From contig CALBGU010000268.1 of NCBI GenBank assembly GCA_937893155.1, positions 1 to 43,229 of the forward strand: a DNA stretch of 43,229 bases. The letters are read 5' to 3'. Below, one piece after another: positions 7,753 to 15,234 of the stretch. The position numbers were made by a program, and so were the translations under genes. The number at the start of each line of letters is the position of its first letter. The stretch's first letter is position 1. The notes under the pieces are model-generated. The model was not told where the DNA came from, did no database searches, and saw only the letters and a program-made list of their open reading frames with translations. Source of the DNA: an uncultured Treponema sp. GTDB lineage: Bacteria > Spirochaetota > Spirochaetia > Treponematales > Treponemataceae.

Positions 7753-8081
7753 TTTGTGTTCAACACGGTGCATATCATCTCTGCCGCAGTCGATTTTTGT
7801 GAGCGAACCGCCTCAAACCGACTCGCCCGCGCCGTTTTGAAACCAAAATTGAGCGCTGCAGCAGTGAAACGCACGTTTTGAGTTCAAAACGTGCCATTGT
7901 ACCCGTGCAAAACGGCATTTTGAATTCAAATTTGGACAATACAGACATCGTATCGCAATTTTGAATTCAAATTTGTACTTTACAGTCATTATTTTTGCGT
8001 TTTGGTTTCAAAATTGCCTTTTTCACTCGTGCGCCCCTCGTTTTGAAAAGAAAATTGCCATTGCACAGGTGCGGCAAAATA
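7753..8081. repeat. Tandem array A, 41-bp period, up to 8 degenerate units
   Basis: TTTT-runs start at 7835, 7876, 7918, 7959, 8000 and 8041 (steps 41, 42, 41, 41, 41). Each is followed by a near-palindrome of the form TTTTGAATTCAAAATTG and then by a much less conserved half. Two weaker units can be seen at about 7753 and 7795. The period is not a multiple of 3 and no frame is open through it. The last unit runs into the -35 (TTGCAC 8061-8066) of the next gene's promoter, TATAGT at 8085-8090. Confidence 0.85.
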
Positions 8082-8090
8082 CGCTATAGT
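8061..8090 (+). promoter_or_regulatory. Promoter of the helical protein gene
   Basis: TTGCAC (8061-8066), 18 bases, TATAGT (8085-8090). The -35 hexamer is inside the last unit of array A, so any protein bound to the array would contact or block RNA polymerase. Confidence 0.6.
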
Positions 8091-8124
8091 TTTCGTATCA
8101 CATTTCATATCGGAAGGAGTAATT

Positions 8125-8769
8125 ATGAATTTTGATACGAGCAAAAAAGTTGCATCTCTCGCAGATTTTGCACGAACGGCAGTAAAATTATGCCGCGCAA
8201 AAGGATTTACGGACGGAAATTTTACGGCACTCGTGGATAAAACCGACGCACTCGAAAACGAGATAACAACAGCGTTTAAGCGGGACAAAATCCCTGCTAC
8301 GCTCGAAAAACCAGACAGCGAGCGCGATGAGTGCATAAAAACTATCCGCGCACTCATTCAGGCAGCGGCTTTGCACCCTGATACTGCAATTCGCGAGGCA
8401 GGCACAGCGGCAAAAACGGTGTTCGCAAAATACGGCGTGAAAATCACCCGCGCAAAATACGAAGAGGAATCAACGTATGTGCGTTCTTTGCTTGCCGATT
8501 TTGACGGCATTGCCGCACAGACAAAATTGATTTCTGGTCTTGACGAAACGATTTCAAACTTGAAAGCGGCAGAGGAAAAATTTGAAGCAGAATACGCCGC
8601 GTATACAAAAGCGGTGTCTTCGGCAGGAAGAAACGCGACGGCAATAAAAAAAGAACTCTACACGATTTTAAACTCGGGTCTTCTGCCGTACATCGACGCA
8701 GTTTCGCTCGTACACGACGATTACAAGGCTTTGCAAAGCGAACTTGAAACCATTTTAGCGCGCGTGTAA
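8125..8769 (+). CDS. All-helical protein of unknown function (DUF6261-like)
   Basis: A 214-residue, almost entirely helical, soluble protein with no signal peptide or membrane segment. Its layout (RDKIPATLEKPDSERDECIKTI, LHPDTAIREAG, KYGVKI, then helices and a closing helical pair) reminds me of the DUF6261 family common in Bacteroidota, but I cannot run a profile search. A strong ribosome site (GGAAGGAG) precedes ATG. The gene stands alone between array A and a terminator at 8796. No catalytic motif is visible; a binding or structural role is as far as I would go. Confidence 0.75.
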   Translation: MNFDTSKKVASLADFARTAVKLCRAKGFTDGNFTALVDKTDALENEITTAFKRDKIPATLEKPDSERDECIKTIRALIQAAALHPDTAIREAGTAAKTVFAKYGVKITRAKYEEESTYVRSLLADFDGIAAQTKLISGLDETISNLKAAEEKFEAEYAAYTKAVSSAGRNATAIKKELYTILNSGLLPYIDAVSLVHDDYKALQSELETILARV

Positions 8770-8795
8770 ATACGGCGGTGCTGAGCGTATGGAAA

Positions 8796-8826
8796 GCTCC
8801 CTCCTTTTTTTGCGAGGGGGCTTTTT
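8796..8826. terminator. Bidirectional terminator
   Basis: GCTCCCTCC (8796-8804) and GAGGGGGC (8814-8821) form a stem with T-runs inside the loop and after it, between two convergent genes. The minus-strand stop at 8826 lies on its edge. Confidence 0.75.
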
Positions 8827-9497
8827 TAGTGCTCTAAAATCCACTGAATACCGCGCGCCGTGCGTTTTTCGCTGTCGGTGAAGTGATTGCCGCTCTTGAG
8901 TTCAAACATTGCGGGGATTTTCTGCGCGGCATACCATGCGCACATATCTTCCGTGTTTTTCTGCACGCTCTGCAGAAGCGGATTGCGCGTTTTTGCTTCT
9001 TTGTCGCCAAGCGAAAGATATATGCAATCGGGATTTTTCACAAACGGCGTGTTTTTTGCGAACGGCACAAAATCGGGAAACCACAACGACGGCGACACGC
9101 CTGCAATGCGGCAAAACAGGGGCGTTTTGTACGCGGCATACAGCGAAAACAGCCCCGCAAGCGAATATCCTGCAAGCGCGATGGTGCGCGGCTTTGCGTT
9201 CAGCACATCGCAGACGGCAGGCACTATTTTTTGGGTCAGCACACAAAGATACGCATCAGCACCGCCAGAAAACGGCGCATCGCTTTTGGAAAGCGGCGGG
9301 TTTTCCCACGGCGACATATCTTTTTCCCAGTCCAAGCGCGAAATCGCCGCAAGCGAAAACGGCGGGCAGTGCGCCTCCGCACATTCCTGCCATACCGCTT
9401 CTCCTTCGCCGCCGTAGGTGTTCAGAATCACGAGCGGCGCATTTTCCCTAGCGAAGATGTCGATTTTTTTGCCTGCAATCAAAAGTGAATGTGTCAT
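8826..9497 (-). CDS. Alpha/beta-hydrolase esterase
   Basis: A 223-residue cytoplasmic protein with the nucleophile elbow GYSLAGLFSL (Ser), a following GVSPSLWFP strand and a final GNHF carrying the catalytic His; the Asp is probably in LSLGDKEAK. This order fits small esterase-like serine hydrolases of the enterochelin-esterase type (catalytic core only). ATG follows GCGGAGGC on the minus strand. It is divergent from the flavodoxin gene, with 73 bases between the start codons. The substrate is unknown. Confidence 0.8.
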   Translation of the reverse strand: MTHSLLIAGKKIDIFARENAPLVILNTYGGEGEAVWQECAEAHCPPFSLAAISRLDWEKDMSPWENPPLSKSDAPFSGGADAYLCVLTQKIVPAVCDVLNAKPRTIALAGYSLAGLFSLYAAYKTPLFCRIAGVSPSLWFPDFVPFAKNTPFVKNPDCIYLSLGDKEAKTRNPLLQSVQKNTEDMCAWYAAQKIPAMFELKSGNHFTDSEKRTARGIQWILEH

Positions 9498-9524
9498 AAT
9501 GCCTCCGCTTTTATCATATCACAC

Positions 9525-9554
9525 ATTGCACGCAGTGCAATCTTTGTGTATAGT
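9525..9554 (+). promoter_or_regulatory. Flavodoxin promoter overlapped by a perfect operator-like dyad
   Basis: TTGCAC (9526-9531), 17 bases, TATAGT (9549-9554). ATTGCAC-GCA-GTGCAAT (9525-9541) is a perfect 7-bp inverted repeat covering the -35, a standard repressor position. Confidence 0.65.
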
Positions 9555-9570
9555 GGTTTTGGAGGAAGAA

Positions 9571-10014
9571 ATGAAAACAGTCATCGTGTATGTTTCAACG
9601 CACCACGGCAACACAAAGCGGCTCGTGGACGCAATTTCAGCGCAATGCAAAATACAGACGATAAATGCCGCGGAAACAAAAGAAGCGGATTTGTCGGATT
9701 TTGATACCATCGGGATTGCCTCAGGGGTGGCATTCGGCAAATATTATCCGCAGATGCTCGCGTTTTTGGAGCGCAATTTGCCCGAAAACAAAACGGTGTT
9801 TTTTATGCACACGGCAGGTTCTCCGCGCGAAAGCCACGCCGAGAGCGCACAGGCGATTGCAAACGCCAAGCATTGCCGCACCGCCGGAACGTTTTGCTGC
9901 AAGGGCTTCGACACGTTCGGTCCGTTCAAGCTCCTCGGCGGAATCAATAAATCGCGCCCGAACGAAACCGATATTGCAAAGGCGGTGGATTTTTTCAAAA
10001 GCCTGACCGCGTGA
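9571..10014 (+). CDS. Flavodoxin-family protein
   Basis: I start at ATG 9571, after GGAGG at 9561-9565, rather than at the longer frame start at 9418, which would run back into the divergent esterase. The 147-residue product begins MKTVIVYVSTHHGNTKRLVDAI, the flavodoxin FMN-phosphate loop, then IGIASGVAFGKYYPQM and FFMHTAGS (FMN ring loops). This matches short flavodoxin-like proteins (COG-type flavodoxin/menaquinone-dependent group) that carry electrons or reduce quinones in the cytoplasm. It is a single-gene unit closed by the terminator at 10037. Confidence 0.85.
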   Translation: MKTVIVYVSTHHGNTKRLVDAISAQCKIQTINAAETKEADLSDFDTIGIASGVAFGKYYPQMLAFLERNLPENKTVFFMHTAGSPRESHAESAQAIANAKHCRTAGTFCCKGFDTFGPFKLLGGINKSRPNETDIAKAVDFFKSLTA

Positions 10015-10036
10015 TGAACGGAATTGCGCAAAAAAA

Positions 10037-10068
10037 TGCCGTACCGTGCGTTTTGCACTGATACGGCG
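10037..10068. terminator. Bidirectional terminator
   Basis: TGCCGTACCGTGC (10037-10049) pairs with GCACTGATACGGCG (10055-10068) around a GTTTT loop, flanked by A-run and T-run, between convergent genes. Confidence 0.75.
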
Positions 10069-10103
10069 TTTTGGTTTCTGCCACTTATAACGAACGCTGT
10101 TCC

Positions 10104-10502
10104 TTAAAACGTGACGACTTCCGGCGGTTCTTTGAATGAACTGAACGTTGCCGTTGCGCTCTTGAAATACAGCATTTGCATATTGCCGTCGTCCGCGCTG
10201 TACATCGCTTTCAGGCTCGGCATTTTTTCGAGCATTGCCACTTTAATGTCGCGGCTGTCATCTTCGGCAAGCTCCCCCGCAACGCGAAGCCACTTCGCGC
10301 CCTTGAACGCGCAGATTTCCACTTTTGGATTCGCCGCAATCTGTTTTGACACGTCTTTTGATTTCCCCGTTTCAATGTAGAGTTTGCCGCCGCTCAAAAG
10401 CACCGTTCCAAACGGACGCACGCGCGGCTGGTCGCCGTCAACCGTGGCAAGATAATAGGTGCCCGCATTCTCTAAAAACGCCGCTACTTCTTCGATTCCC
10501 AT
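10104..10502 (-). CDS. Pyridoxamine 5'-phosphate oxidase-like flavin-binding protein
   Basis: Two in-frame ATGs exist (10514 and 10502). GGAGG lies 5 bases before the second and overlaps the first, so I choose 10502, giving 132 residues. The split-barrel fold is signalled by YYLATVDGDQPRVRPFGTVLLSGGKLYIETGKSKDV, with the RPFG and TGKSKDV flavin-phosphate contacts, and by VEICAFKGAKWLRVAGEL. These proteins bind FMN, F420 or haem and are often reductases of unknown physiological substrate. It is transcribed toward the flavodoxin gene but forms a separate unit. Confidence 0.85.
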   Translation of the reverse strand: MGIEEVAAFLENAGTYYLATVDGDQPRVRPFGTVLLSGGKLYIETGKSKDVSKQIAANPKVEICAFKGAKWLRVAGELAEDDSRDIKVAMLEKMPSLKAMYSADDGNMQMLYFKSATATFSSFKEPPEVVTF

Positions 10503-10574
10503 AATCGCCTCCATAAAACGATATGTTTATGATAGCACACAATCCCGAAAAAGCAACGGTTTTAAGAACATTAT

Positions 10575-11519
10575 TTATTCTGCCACAGAAATGCGCGCTT
10601 TCCAAATGTCCGTTTTGTTGTTGATTCGAGCAATGAAAAACACCGTGTTGTCCTCGCCCCACGTTGCGCCGAACACGCTCTGAGTGCCGCTCGTGAGCTG
10701 TGTGCGTCCGCTTCCGTCGGCGTTCATCAGATAAATCTGGTTGACACTGCTGCCGAACGCAATTCTTTTGAGCGCATTGCTTGCCGCCGTGTTAATCGCC
10801 GTCATTTGCGTAAAAAGGATTTGCTTTCCGTTCGCCGAATACGAAGGCAATGCACACGGAAATTTTTCATCGCGATAGATTTCCGTCGTCTGTCCCGTTT
10901 CAATATTCAGCTCAAAAATGCCGCCGTTACGAATAAAAACGAGTTTGTCTTCCGTCGGGTGCCAGTTCGGTGTTTCGCCCTCGCACAAAATCGTTACTTC
11001 CGTGCCGTCCAGATTCATCGAAATAATCTGACTCTTGCCCGAAATAACCGTATCGCACACGATTTTGTTTTCTTTCACGCGCGGGTGCAAATCGGCTTTT
11101 CCCACCACACTGCGCGTGATGTACGTTTTGCCGCCGCCCTCGATTGAAGAGCGCAGCAGTTTTGTTGTTTTATCTTCAAAACCTGCGCAGACGACTGTTT
11201 TGCTGTCGGGATACCACGCAGGCGTGTAGCTCCACGTAAGAGGCAGCTTTGTTTTTGCAGGGCTGTTGATATTGCGAAGAAGCACCAGTTGCGATTCCTG
11301 CGTCGTAAAGCCCAAAATATCCGTTTGTTCCGCCGAACCAGTAAACTCGGTGTACAACAGCATTTTTCCGTCGGGCGACACCGTTGCGCTCGTTTTTGCA
11401 ATGCCGTCGTCGGTAACGCGCGAAATATTTTGCAAAATGCCCGCCTCAACCGTAAACGTTTCTTCCTCGTCGTTGCTAATAAGCGACGAAATGCACTCGA
11501 TAAATAAAACTAATGGCAC
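10575..11519 (-). CDS. WD40-like/TolB-type beta-propeller (PD40), probable lipoprotein with damaged 5' end
   Basis: About 310 residues with repeated propeller blades of the PD40 type: TVSPDGKMLLYTEF, TPAWYPDSKTVVCAG, NWHPTEDKLVFIRN, PSYSANGKQILFTQM and MNADGSGRTQLTSG. Such proteins are usually exported. The N-terminus is too short for a normal signal peptide: only GTG or further upstream codons are available before VPLVLFIECISS, and the frame closes at 11535. The Cys may be the lipidated residue. The start region overlaps the 5' end of the divergent XRE gene, whose first helix is also missing, so a deletion between them is likely. Confidence 0.65.
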   Translation of the reverse strand: MPLVLFIECISSLISNDEEETFTVEAGILQNISRVTDDGIAKTSATVSPDGKMLLYTEFTGSAEQTDILGFTTQESQLVLLRNINSPAKTKLPLTWSYTPAWYPDSKTVVCAGFEDKTTKLLRSSIEGGGKTYITRSVVGKADLHPRVKENKIVCDTVISGKSQIISMNLDGTEVTILCEGETPNWHPTEDKLVFIRNGGIFELNIETGQTTEIYRDEKFPCALPSYSANGKQILFTQMTAINTAASNALKRIAFGSSVNQIYLMNADGSGRTQLTSGTQSVFGATWGEDNTVFFIARINNKTDIWKARISVAE

Positions 11520-11562
11520 TACAAGATACGTTCGTTAAAAAACAATTCGGAAACATAAAAAG

Positions 11563-11802
11563 ATGACGCAGGAAAAACTGGCGGATTTGTGCGGCACGGA
11601 CACCTGCTACATCAGCCAAATCGAAACGGGCAGACGCTTTCCGTCCATTCAGTTCATCGAAAAACTGGCACATTCGCTCGATGTGGACGCAGGCGTTTTT
11701 TTTACCGCCGCACACACGAAAACCAAAGAAGATATATTGATTCTCAAATCGCGATTGCTCAAAGAAATCGAATGTTCCATCGCGCGCGTTTTAGAAAATT
11801 AG
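11563..11802 (+). CDS. XRE-family helix-turn-helix protein, 5' end apparently broken
   Basis: The 79-residue frame starts directly at MTQEKLADLCGTDTCYISQIETGRRFPS, which is helices 2-4 of a Cro/CI-type domain; the first helix and the usual (F/I)GxNIRxxR lead are absent. Upstream at 11513 another frame reads MALQDTFVKKQFGNIKR and then stops, and bases 11542-11562 in the main frame read TIRKHKK, so the missing start lies in pieces in two frames. This suggests a frameshift plus a small deletion. There is no clear ribosome site. It may be inactive, or a minor form may start at ATG 11563. Confidence 0.55.
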   Translation: MTQEKLADLCGTDTCYISQIETGRRFPSIQFIEKLAHSLDVDAGVFFTAAHTKTKEDILILKSRLLKEIECSIARVLEN

Positions 11803-11805
11803 CCC

Positions 11806-11862
11806 AAAACCGTCTTTTAACGGCTCGAATGGGCAAAAAAAATTCCGAAGCACGTTCGGAAT
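11806..11862. terminator. Terminator region between convergent genes
   Basis: GCCC and GGGC (about 11803-11836) enclose an inner CCGT/ACGG stem and are followed by an A-run; ATTCCGAA and TTCGGAAT (11842-11862) form a second hairpin. Together they separate the XRE gene from nrdG. Confidence 0.5.
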
Positions 11863-11869
11863 ATCAACA

Positions 11870-12394
11870 TCAGCCGACCCAGCGTTTTTGGGTGCAGAGA
11901 ATAGGGGAGGCATCGCCCGTTTGGTCGTAGCGCGCCATACTTTTTGCGCTTTCGATAATGCGTTGGTTCGCACTGCCGCGGAATTTGAGTTCCAGCGTTC
12001 GTTTTTCAATCTCAAAACGCCCGTCCACCACGATGTCGGCAAGACGCAAAAGCGAAAGCCGCTCGGCATTTTTTTCTGCCAACAGCTCCTCCCACGAAAA
12101 GCCTGTATATAACGCAACCTCGTAGCCCGCCGCCTTGAGCAACCGAGCAAGTTCGGCGAATTCTTTTGCTTGATACACAGGGTCGCCGCCCGAGAACGTA
12201 ACGCCGCGGCAGAGCGGATTTTTTTTGATTCGCGCAAAAATTTCGTCTGCGCTCAAAACCTCGCCCGTGCCGAACTCGTGCGTTTCAGGATTATGGCACC
12301 CCGGACATTTGTGGGCGCACCCTTGGGCAAAAACGGTCGTTCTTAACCCCGGTCCGTCCACAATCGAATCGCCTACAATGCCTGCAATATTCAT
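11870..12394 (-). CDS. nrdG: Anaerobic ribonucleotide reductase activating enzyme NrdG
   Basis: A radical SAM protein of 174 residues. QGCAHKCPGCHNPETH holds the CxxxCxxC cluster motif typical of NrdG, followed by GVTFSGGDPV for SAM binding and the short alpha/beta fold of the family. It reductively cleaves SAM to place the glycyl radical on NrdD. Its ATG overlaps the stop of the 63-residue glycyl-radical-loop gene by 4 bases, so translation of the activator and its substrate loop is likely coupled. It ends the nrdD operon. Confidence 0.95.
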   Translation of the reverse strand: MNIAGIVGDSIVDGPGLRTTVFAQGCAHKCPGCHNPETHEFGTGEVLSADEIFARIKKNPLCRGVTFSGGDPVYQAKEFAELARLLKAAGYEVALYTGFSWEELLAEKNAERLSLLRLADIVVDGRFEIEKRTLELKFRGSANQRIIESAKSMARYDQTGDASPILCTQKRWVG

Positions 12395-12582
12395 GCAACG
12401 TTGTGCTTTACGCGGTCTTTTTCTTCAGCGCGCTTTGCGTCATTAAAGCGGTCAAGCGTCCCCACCAAATAGCCCGTAATGCGTCTGATTCGCTCAAAAC
12501 CAATGCCCTCGCCAAAAGCTGCGACATTCAGGTTTTCTTCGTCTTCCATCGGATAAACTTCGTGTTGCAAAAGTGCTGTCAT
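12391..12582 (-). CDS. Stand-alone glycyl-radical loop of class III ribonucleotide reductase (split NrdD C-terminus)
   Basis: The 63-residue product has a 28-residue acidic N-terminal part, then FERIRRITGYLVG and FNDAKRAEEKDRVKH. This matches the glycyl-radical C-terminus of NrdD (in E. coli RRVCGYLG ... FNxGK ... RVKH), with the radical Gly being the G of TGY. ATG follows a strong ribosome site (AGAGGAGA), so it is made as its own protein, not as a readthrough product. The large chain just upstream lacks this segment, which means the two should assemble. It overlaps nrdG by ATGA. Autonomous glycyl-radical proteins are known for pyruvate formate-lyase (YfiD/GrcA); a comparable NrdD part is not known to me. 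Confidence 0.85.
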   Translation of the reverse strand: MTALLQHEVYPMEDEENLNVAAFGEGIGFERIRRITGYLVGTLDRFNDAKRAEEKDRVKHNVA

Positions 12583-12627
12583 ACTAATCTCCTCTTTCTA
12601 GTATACTCTTTTATTTTCAGCGCCGCA

Positions 12628-14994
12628 TTAAAAATACCGCGCCATATTCACTGGGAATCGTTTTCTCAACTCCGACAATTTTTGTGCCGAAATCGCTTCT
12701 CCCTCGCGCCTGCCGCACCGCGGACACACATCGCCGATAACGCCGACATAGCCGCACACGGGGTCTCGGTCAACGGGGTGGTTAATGCTTCCGTAGCCAA
12801 TGCCCGCGTCGTGCATACAGCGGATAATGCTCTCGAACGCCTCCACGTTATTCGCCGTATCGCCGTCGAGTTCCACATAAGTGATATGCCCGCCGTTCGT
12901 CAGTTCGTGGTACGGAGCCTCTTTTTTGATTTTATCGAACGCGCTAATCGGAAAATACACAGGAATATGAAATGAGTTCGTGTAATAATCCCTGTCCGTA
13001 ACGCCTTTGATAATGCCGTATTTCTTTTTGTCCAGCCGCACAAACCGCCCGCTCAAGCCTTCCGCAGGCGTTGCAATCAAGGCAAAATTGAGCTTTCGCT
13101 TCTGGCTTTCCGCATCGAGCCGCTTTCGCATATAAGAGATAATCGCAAGCCCTTTCTGCTGCATTTCGTCGCTCTCGCCGTGATGATGCCCGTACAGCGC
13201 AACCAGCGTTTCGGCAAGCCCGATAAATCCCACGCTCAAACTGCCGTGCTTGAGCACTTCGCCCACGGTGTCCGTCGGTCCCAGATTCTCGCTTCCAAGC
13301 CACACGCCTTGTCCCATCAAAAACGGGAAGTTGTACACTCGCTTTGCGCTCTGGATTTTGAATCTGTCTAATAACTGCTGAATCACCAAATTCAGCATAT
13401 CGTCCAATTTCTTGTAAAACACCGCCTCATCGCCGTTGCTTTCAATCGCCAGCCGCGGCAGATTTATCGACGTGAACGACAAATTGCCCCGTCTTGGCGC
13501 AGTCTGGTGCGAAGGGTCGTGGATATTCGACATAACGCGCGTTCGGCAGCCCATATACGCAATCTCGGTTTCGGGGTGCCCCGCCTTGTAATACTGCAAG
13601 TTAAACGGCGCATCAATGAAACTGAAATTCGGGAACAACCGTTTTGCGCTCACTTCGCACGCACGGATAAACAAATCGTAATTCGGGTCGCCCTCGTTGT
13701 AGTTCACGCCGTCTTTCACGCGGAAAATCTGAATGGGGAAAATCGGGGTTTCGCCCATACCCAATCCAGCATCGGTGGCGTTGAGCATATTGCGGATAAC
13801 CATTCGCCCTTCCGCGCTCGTGTCCGTGCCGTAATTCACCGAGCTAAACGGTGTCTGCGCGCCCGCCCGCGAGTGCATCGTATTGAGGTTGTGAATCAGC
13901 GCTTCCATCGCCTGATACGTTGCCCTCTCGGTTTCGCGTTCCGCCTCGCGCACCGCAAATTTCTGAGCGTCCTCAATCGTAGACTCTTCAAATCCCGCTT
14001 CCATCAGCGCCTTTTTTTCCAGCGCCAAAAATTTGGAATCCGTTTTAAGCTGCCGTTTTACGCCGTTTTCCCATTCAATAAATCGGTCCATCTCTTTGAG
14101 AGCGTCCAACGCAGGCGCAGACGTGTATTTGGCTTCCTTGCCGCGTCCCAGATTTTCAAACGCCGTCTTATCTGAATTACGCCCCTCGCACGAACGCAAT
14201 TCGAGCGCGCGAAACAGATTCGTCGTGTAATAATTCTTGTATGATTTCGCAACTCCGGGAGCAAGCCCGCGGTCAAAATCCACGATTGCCTGCCCGCCGT
14301 GCTGGTCGTTCTGGTTGGACTGAATCGCAATGCAGGTAAGAGCCGCATAGCTTTGGATTGAGTTCGGCTCGCGCAAAAAGCCGTGTCCCGTAGAAAATCC
14401 ATCTTTGAACAGCGACGAAATCTCGATTTGGCAGCACGTCGTGGTAAGCGCATAAAAATCAAAATCGTGAATATGAATGTAGCCGTCGTGATATGCTTTT
14501 GCCTGTTCTTTGGGAAGCATATATTTTTCGTAGTAATCCTTTGCGGCTTCGCTTCCGTACTGAAGCATCGTGCCCATCGCGGTATCGCCGTTGATGTTCG
14601 CATTGTCGCGCTTGAGATTGCTTTCAGCGCTGTCAGCGTGCGTCAGTTCATCGAACGTGCGCATAAGCTCACTATCCATTTCGCGCGTATTCGTGCGGTC
14701 AGCACGGAATGCGGTGTATTTTCCGAGCGCGTCATCAAAACCGCCGTCTTTGAGCGCAGCCTTTACGGTTTGCTCTATTTGAACAGCAGACACTTCCGCC
14801 GAACCTTCAAAATCGCTCGTAACCGACGCACAAAGATTCGCCTGCACAATATCCGCAATCTCTTTTGAAGCCGTTGCAACCTTTGCGGGCGAAAGCTGCG
14901 CATCATTCATTGCAAGCGCAACCGACTCCGCAATTTTGTCCCAGCTATACGGCAAAATCCTGCCGTCCCGTTTTTTTACTGACTCAATCTTCAT
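12628..14994 (-). CDS. nrdD: Anaerobic (class III) ribonucleoside-triphosphate reductase, large chain without glycyl loop
   Basis: I start at ATG 14994 (788 residues), where the ATP-cone begins (KIESVKKRDGRILPY); an in-frame start at 15036 would place coding sequence over the promoter. The ATP-cone covers about residues 1-100, and the ten-stranded barrel follows with ALTCIAIQSNQNDQHGGQ and YMGCRTRV (active-site Cys region). The C-terminus has HPVDRDPVCGY and CPRCGRREGE, a zinc-site remnant with three Cys, then ends RFPVNMARYF. No RxxGY glycyl-radical motif is present; it is encoded by the next gene. It reduces NTPs to dNTPs without oxygen. The -10 box lies 11 bases before ATG and no ribosome site is evident. 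Confidence 0.95.
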   Translation of the reverse strand: MKIESVKKRDGRILPYSWDKIAESVALAMNDAQLSPAKVATASKEIADIVQANLCASVTSDFEGSAEVSAVQIEQTVKAALKDGGFDDALGKYTAFRADRTNTREMDSELMRTFDELTHADSAESNLKRDNANINGDTAMGTMLQYGSEAAKDYYEKYMLPKEQAKAYHDGYIHIHDFDFYALTTTCCQIEISSLFKDGFSTGHGFLREPNSIQSYAALTCIAIQSNQNDQHGGQAIVDFDRGLAPGVAKSYKNYYTTNLFRALELRSCEGRNSDKTAFENLGRGKEAKYTSAPALDALKEMDRFIEWENGVKRQLKTDSKFLALEKKALMEAGFEESTIEDAQKFAVREAERETERATYQAMEALIHNLNTMHSRAGAQTPFSSVNYGTDTSAEGRMVIRNMLNATDAGLGMGETPIFPIQIFRVKDGVNYNEGDPNYDLFIRACEVSAKRLFPNFSFIDAPFNLQYYKAGHPETEIAYMGCRTRVMSNIHDPSHQTAPRRGNLSFTSINLPRLAIESNGDEAVFYKKLDDMLNLVIQQLLDRFKIQSAKRVYNFPFLMGQGVWLGSENLGPTDTVGEVLKHGSLSVGFIGLAETLVALYGHHHGESDEMQQKGLAIISYMRKRLDAESQKRKLNFALIATPAEGLSGRFVRLDKKKYGIIKGVTDRDYYTNSFHIPVYFPISAFDKIKKEAPYHELTNGGHITYVELDGDTANNVEAFESIIRCMHDAGIGYGSINHPVDRDPVCGYVGVIGDVCPRCGRREGEAISAQKLSELRKRFPVNMARYF

Positions 14995-15005
14995 ATTTCT
15001 TTTAT

Positions 15006-15060
15006 AGTATATCACGCTATATATGGGGGCTGTCAATACAAACTACGCTATTAGTATTGT
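15006..15060 (-). promoter_or_regulatory. nrdD promoter with two NrdR-like boxes
   Basis: On the minus strand TTGACA (15031-15036) and TATACT (15006-15011) are 19 bases apart. Two 16-base sites, 15014-15029 and 15045-15060, start 31 bases apart, the usual spacing of paired NrdR boxes. The first agrees with the consensus acaCwAtATaTwGtgt at about 12 of 16 positions, the second at about 11. The shared plus-strand core ACGCTAT appears a third time at 15079. NrdR, the nucleotide-sensing repressor, is the likely regulator; its gene is not in the window. Confidence 0.7.
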
Positions 15061-15176
15061 TTTTTCTGATTTTTCAACACGCTATCATTCTGTAATATAT
15101 CACTTTAGCGCGGCTTTCTTTTTTTTTGTCCACACTATCCACATTTTCCCATTCCTATTTTTGAGAAAAGAAAAAA

Positions 15177-15205
15177 TTGCGGAATTTGCAAAACGGTTAT
15201 ACAAT
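15177..15205 (+). promoter_or_regulatory. Promoter of the SDR gene
   Basis: TTGCGG (15177-15182), 17 bases, TACAAT (15200-15205), 17 bases before the ribosome site AGGAGG. Confidence 0.5.
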
Positions 15206-15234
15206 AGAAACACATTGATTTTAGGAGGGCTTGT

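Noticed and set aside
7753..8081. A CRISPR array with 41-bp units
   Set aside because: The repeated half is degenerate, the less conserved half is still related between units, and there are no cas genes nearby.
12391..12582. The 63-residue glycyl-loop gene as a simple frameshift product of nrdD
   Set aside because: It has its own strong ribosome site and ATG, 45 bases after the nrdD stop, and an N-terminal part unlike NrdD.
13507..14175. Plus-strand open frame opposite nrdD
   Set aside because: Antisense shadow of a well-conserved gene; no motif or start signal.
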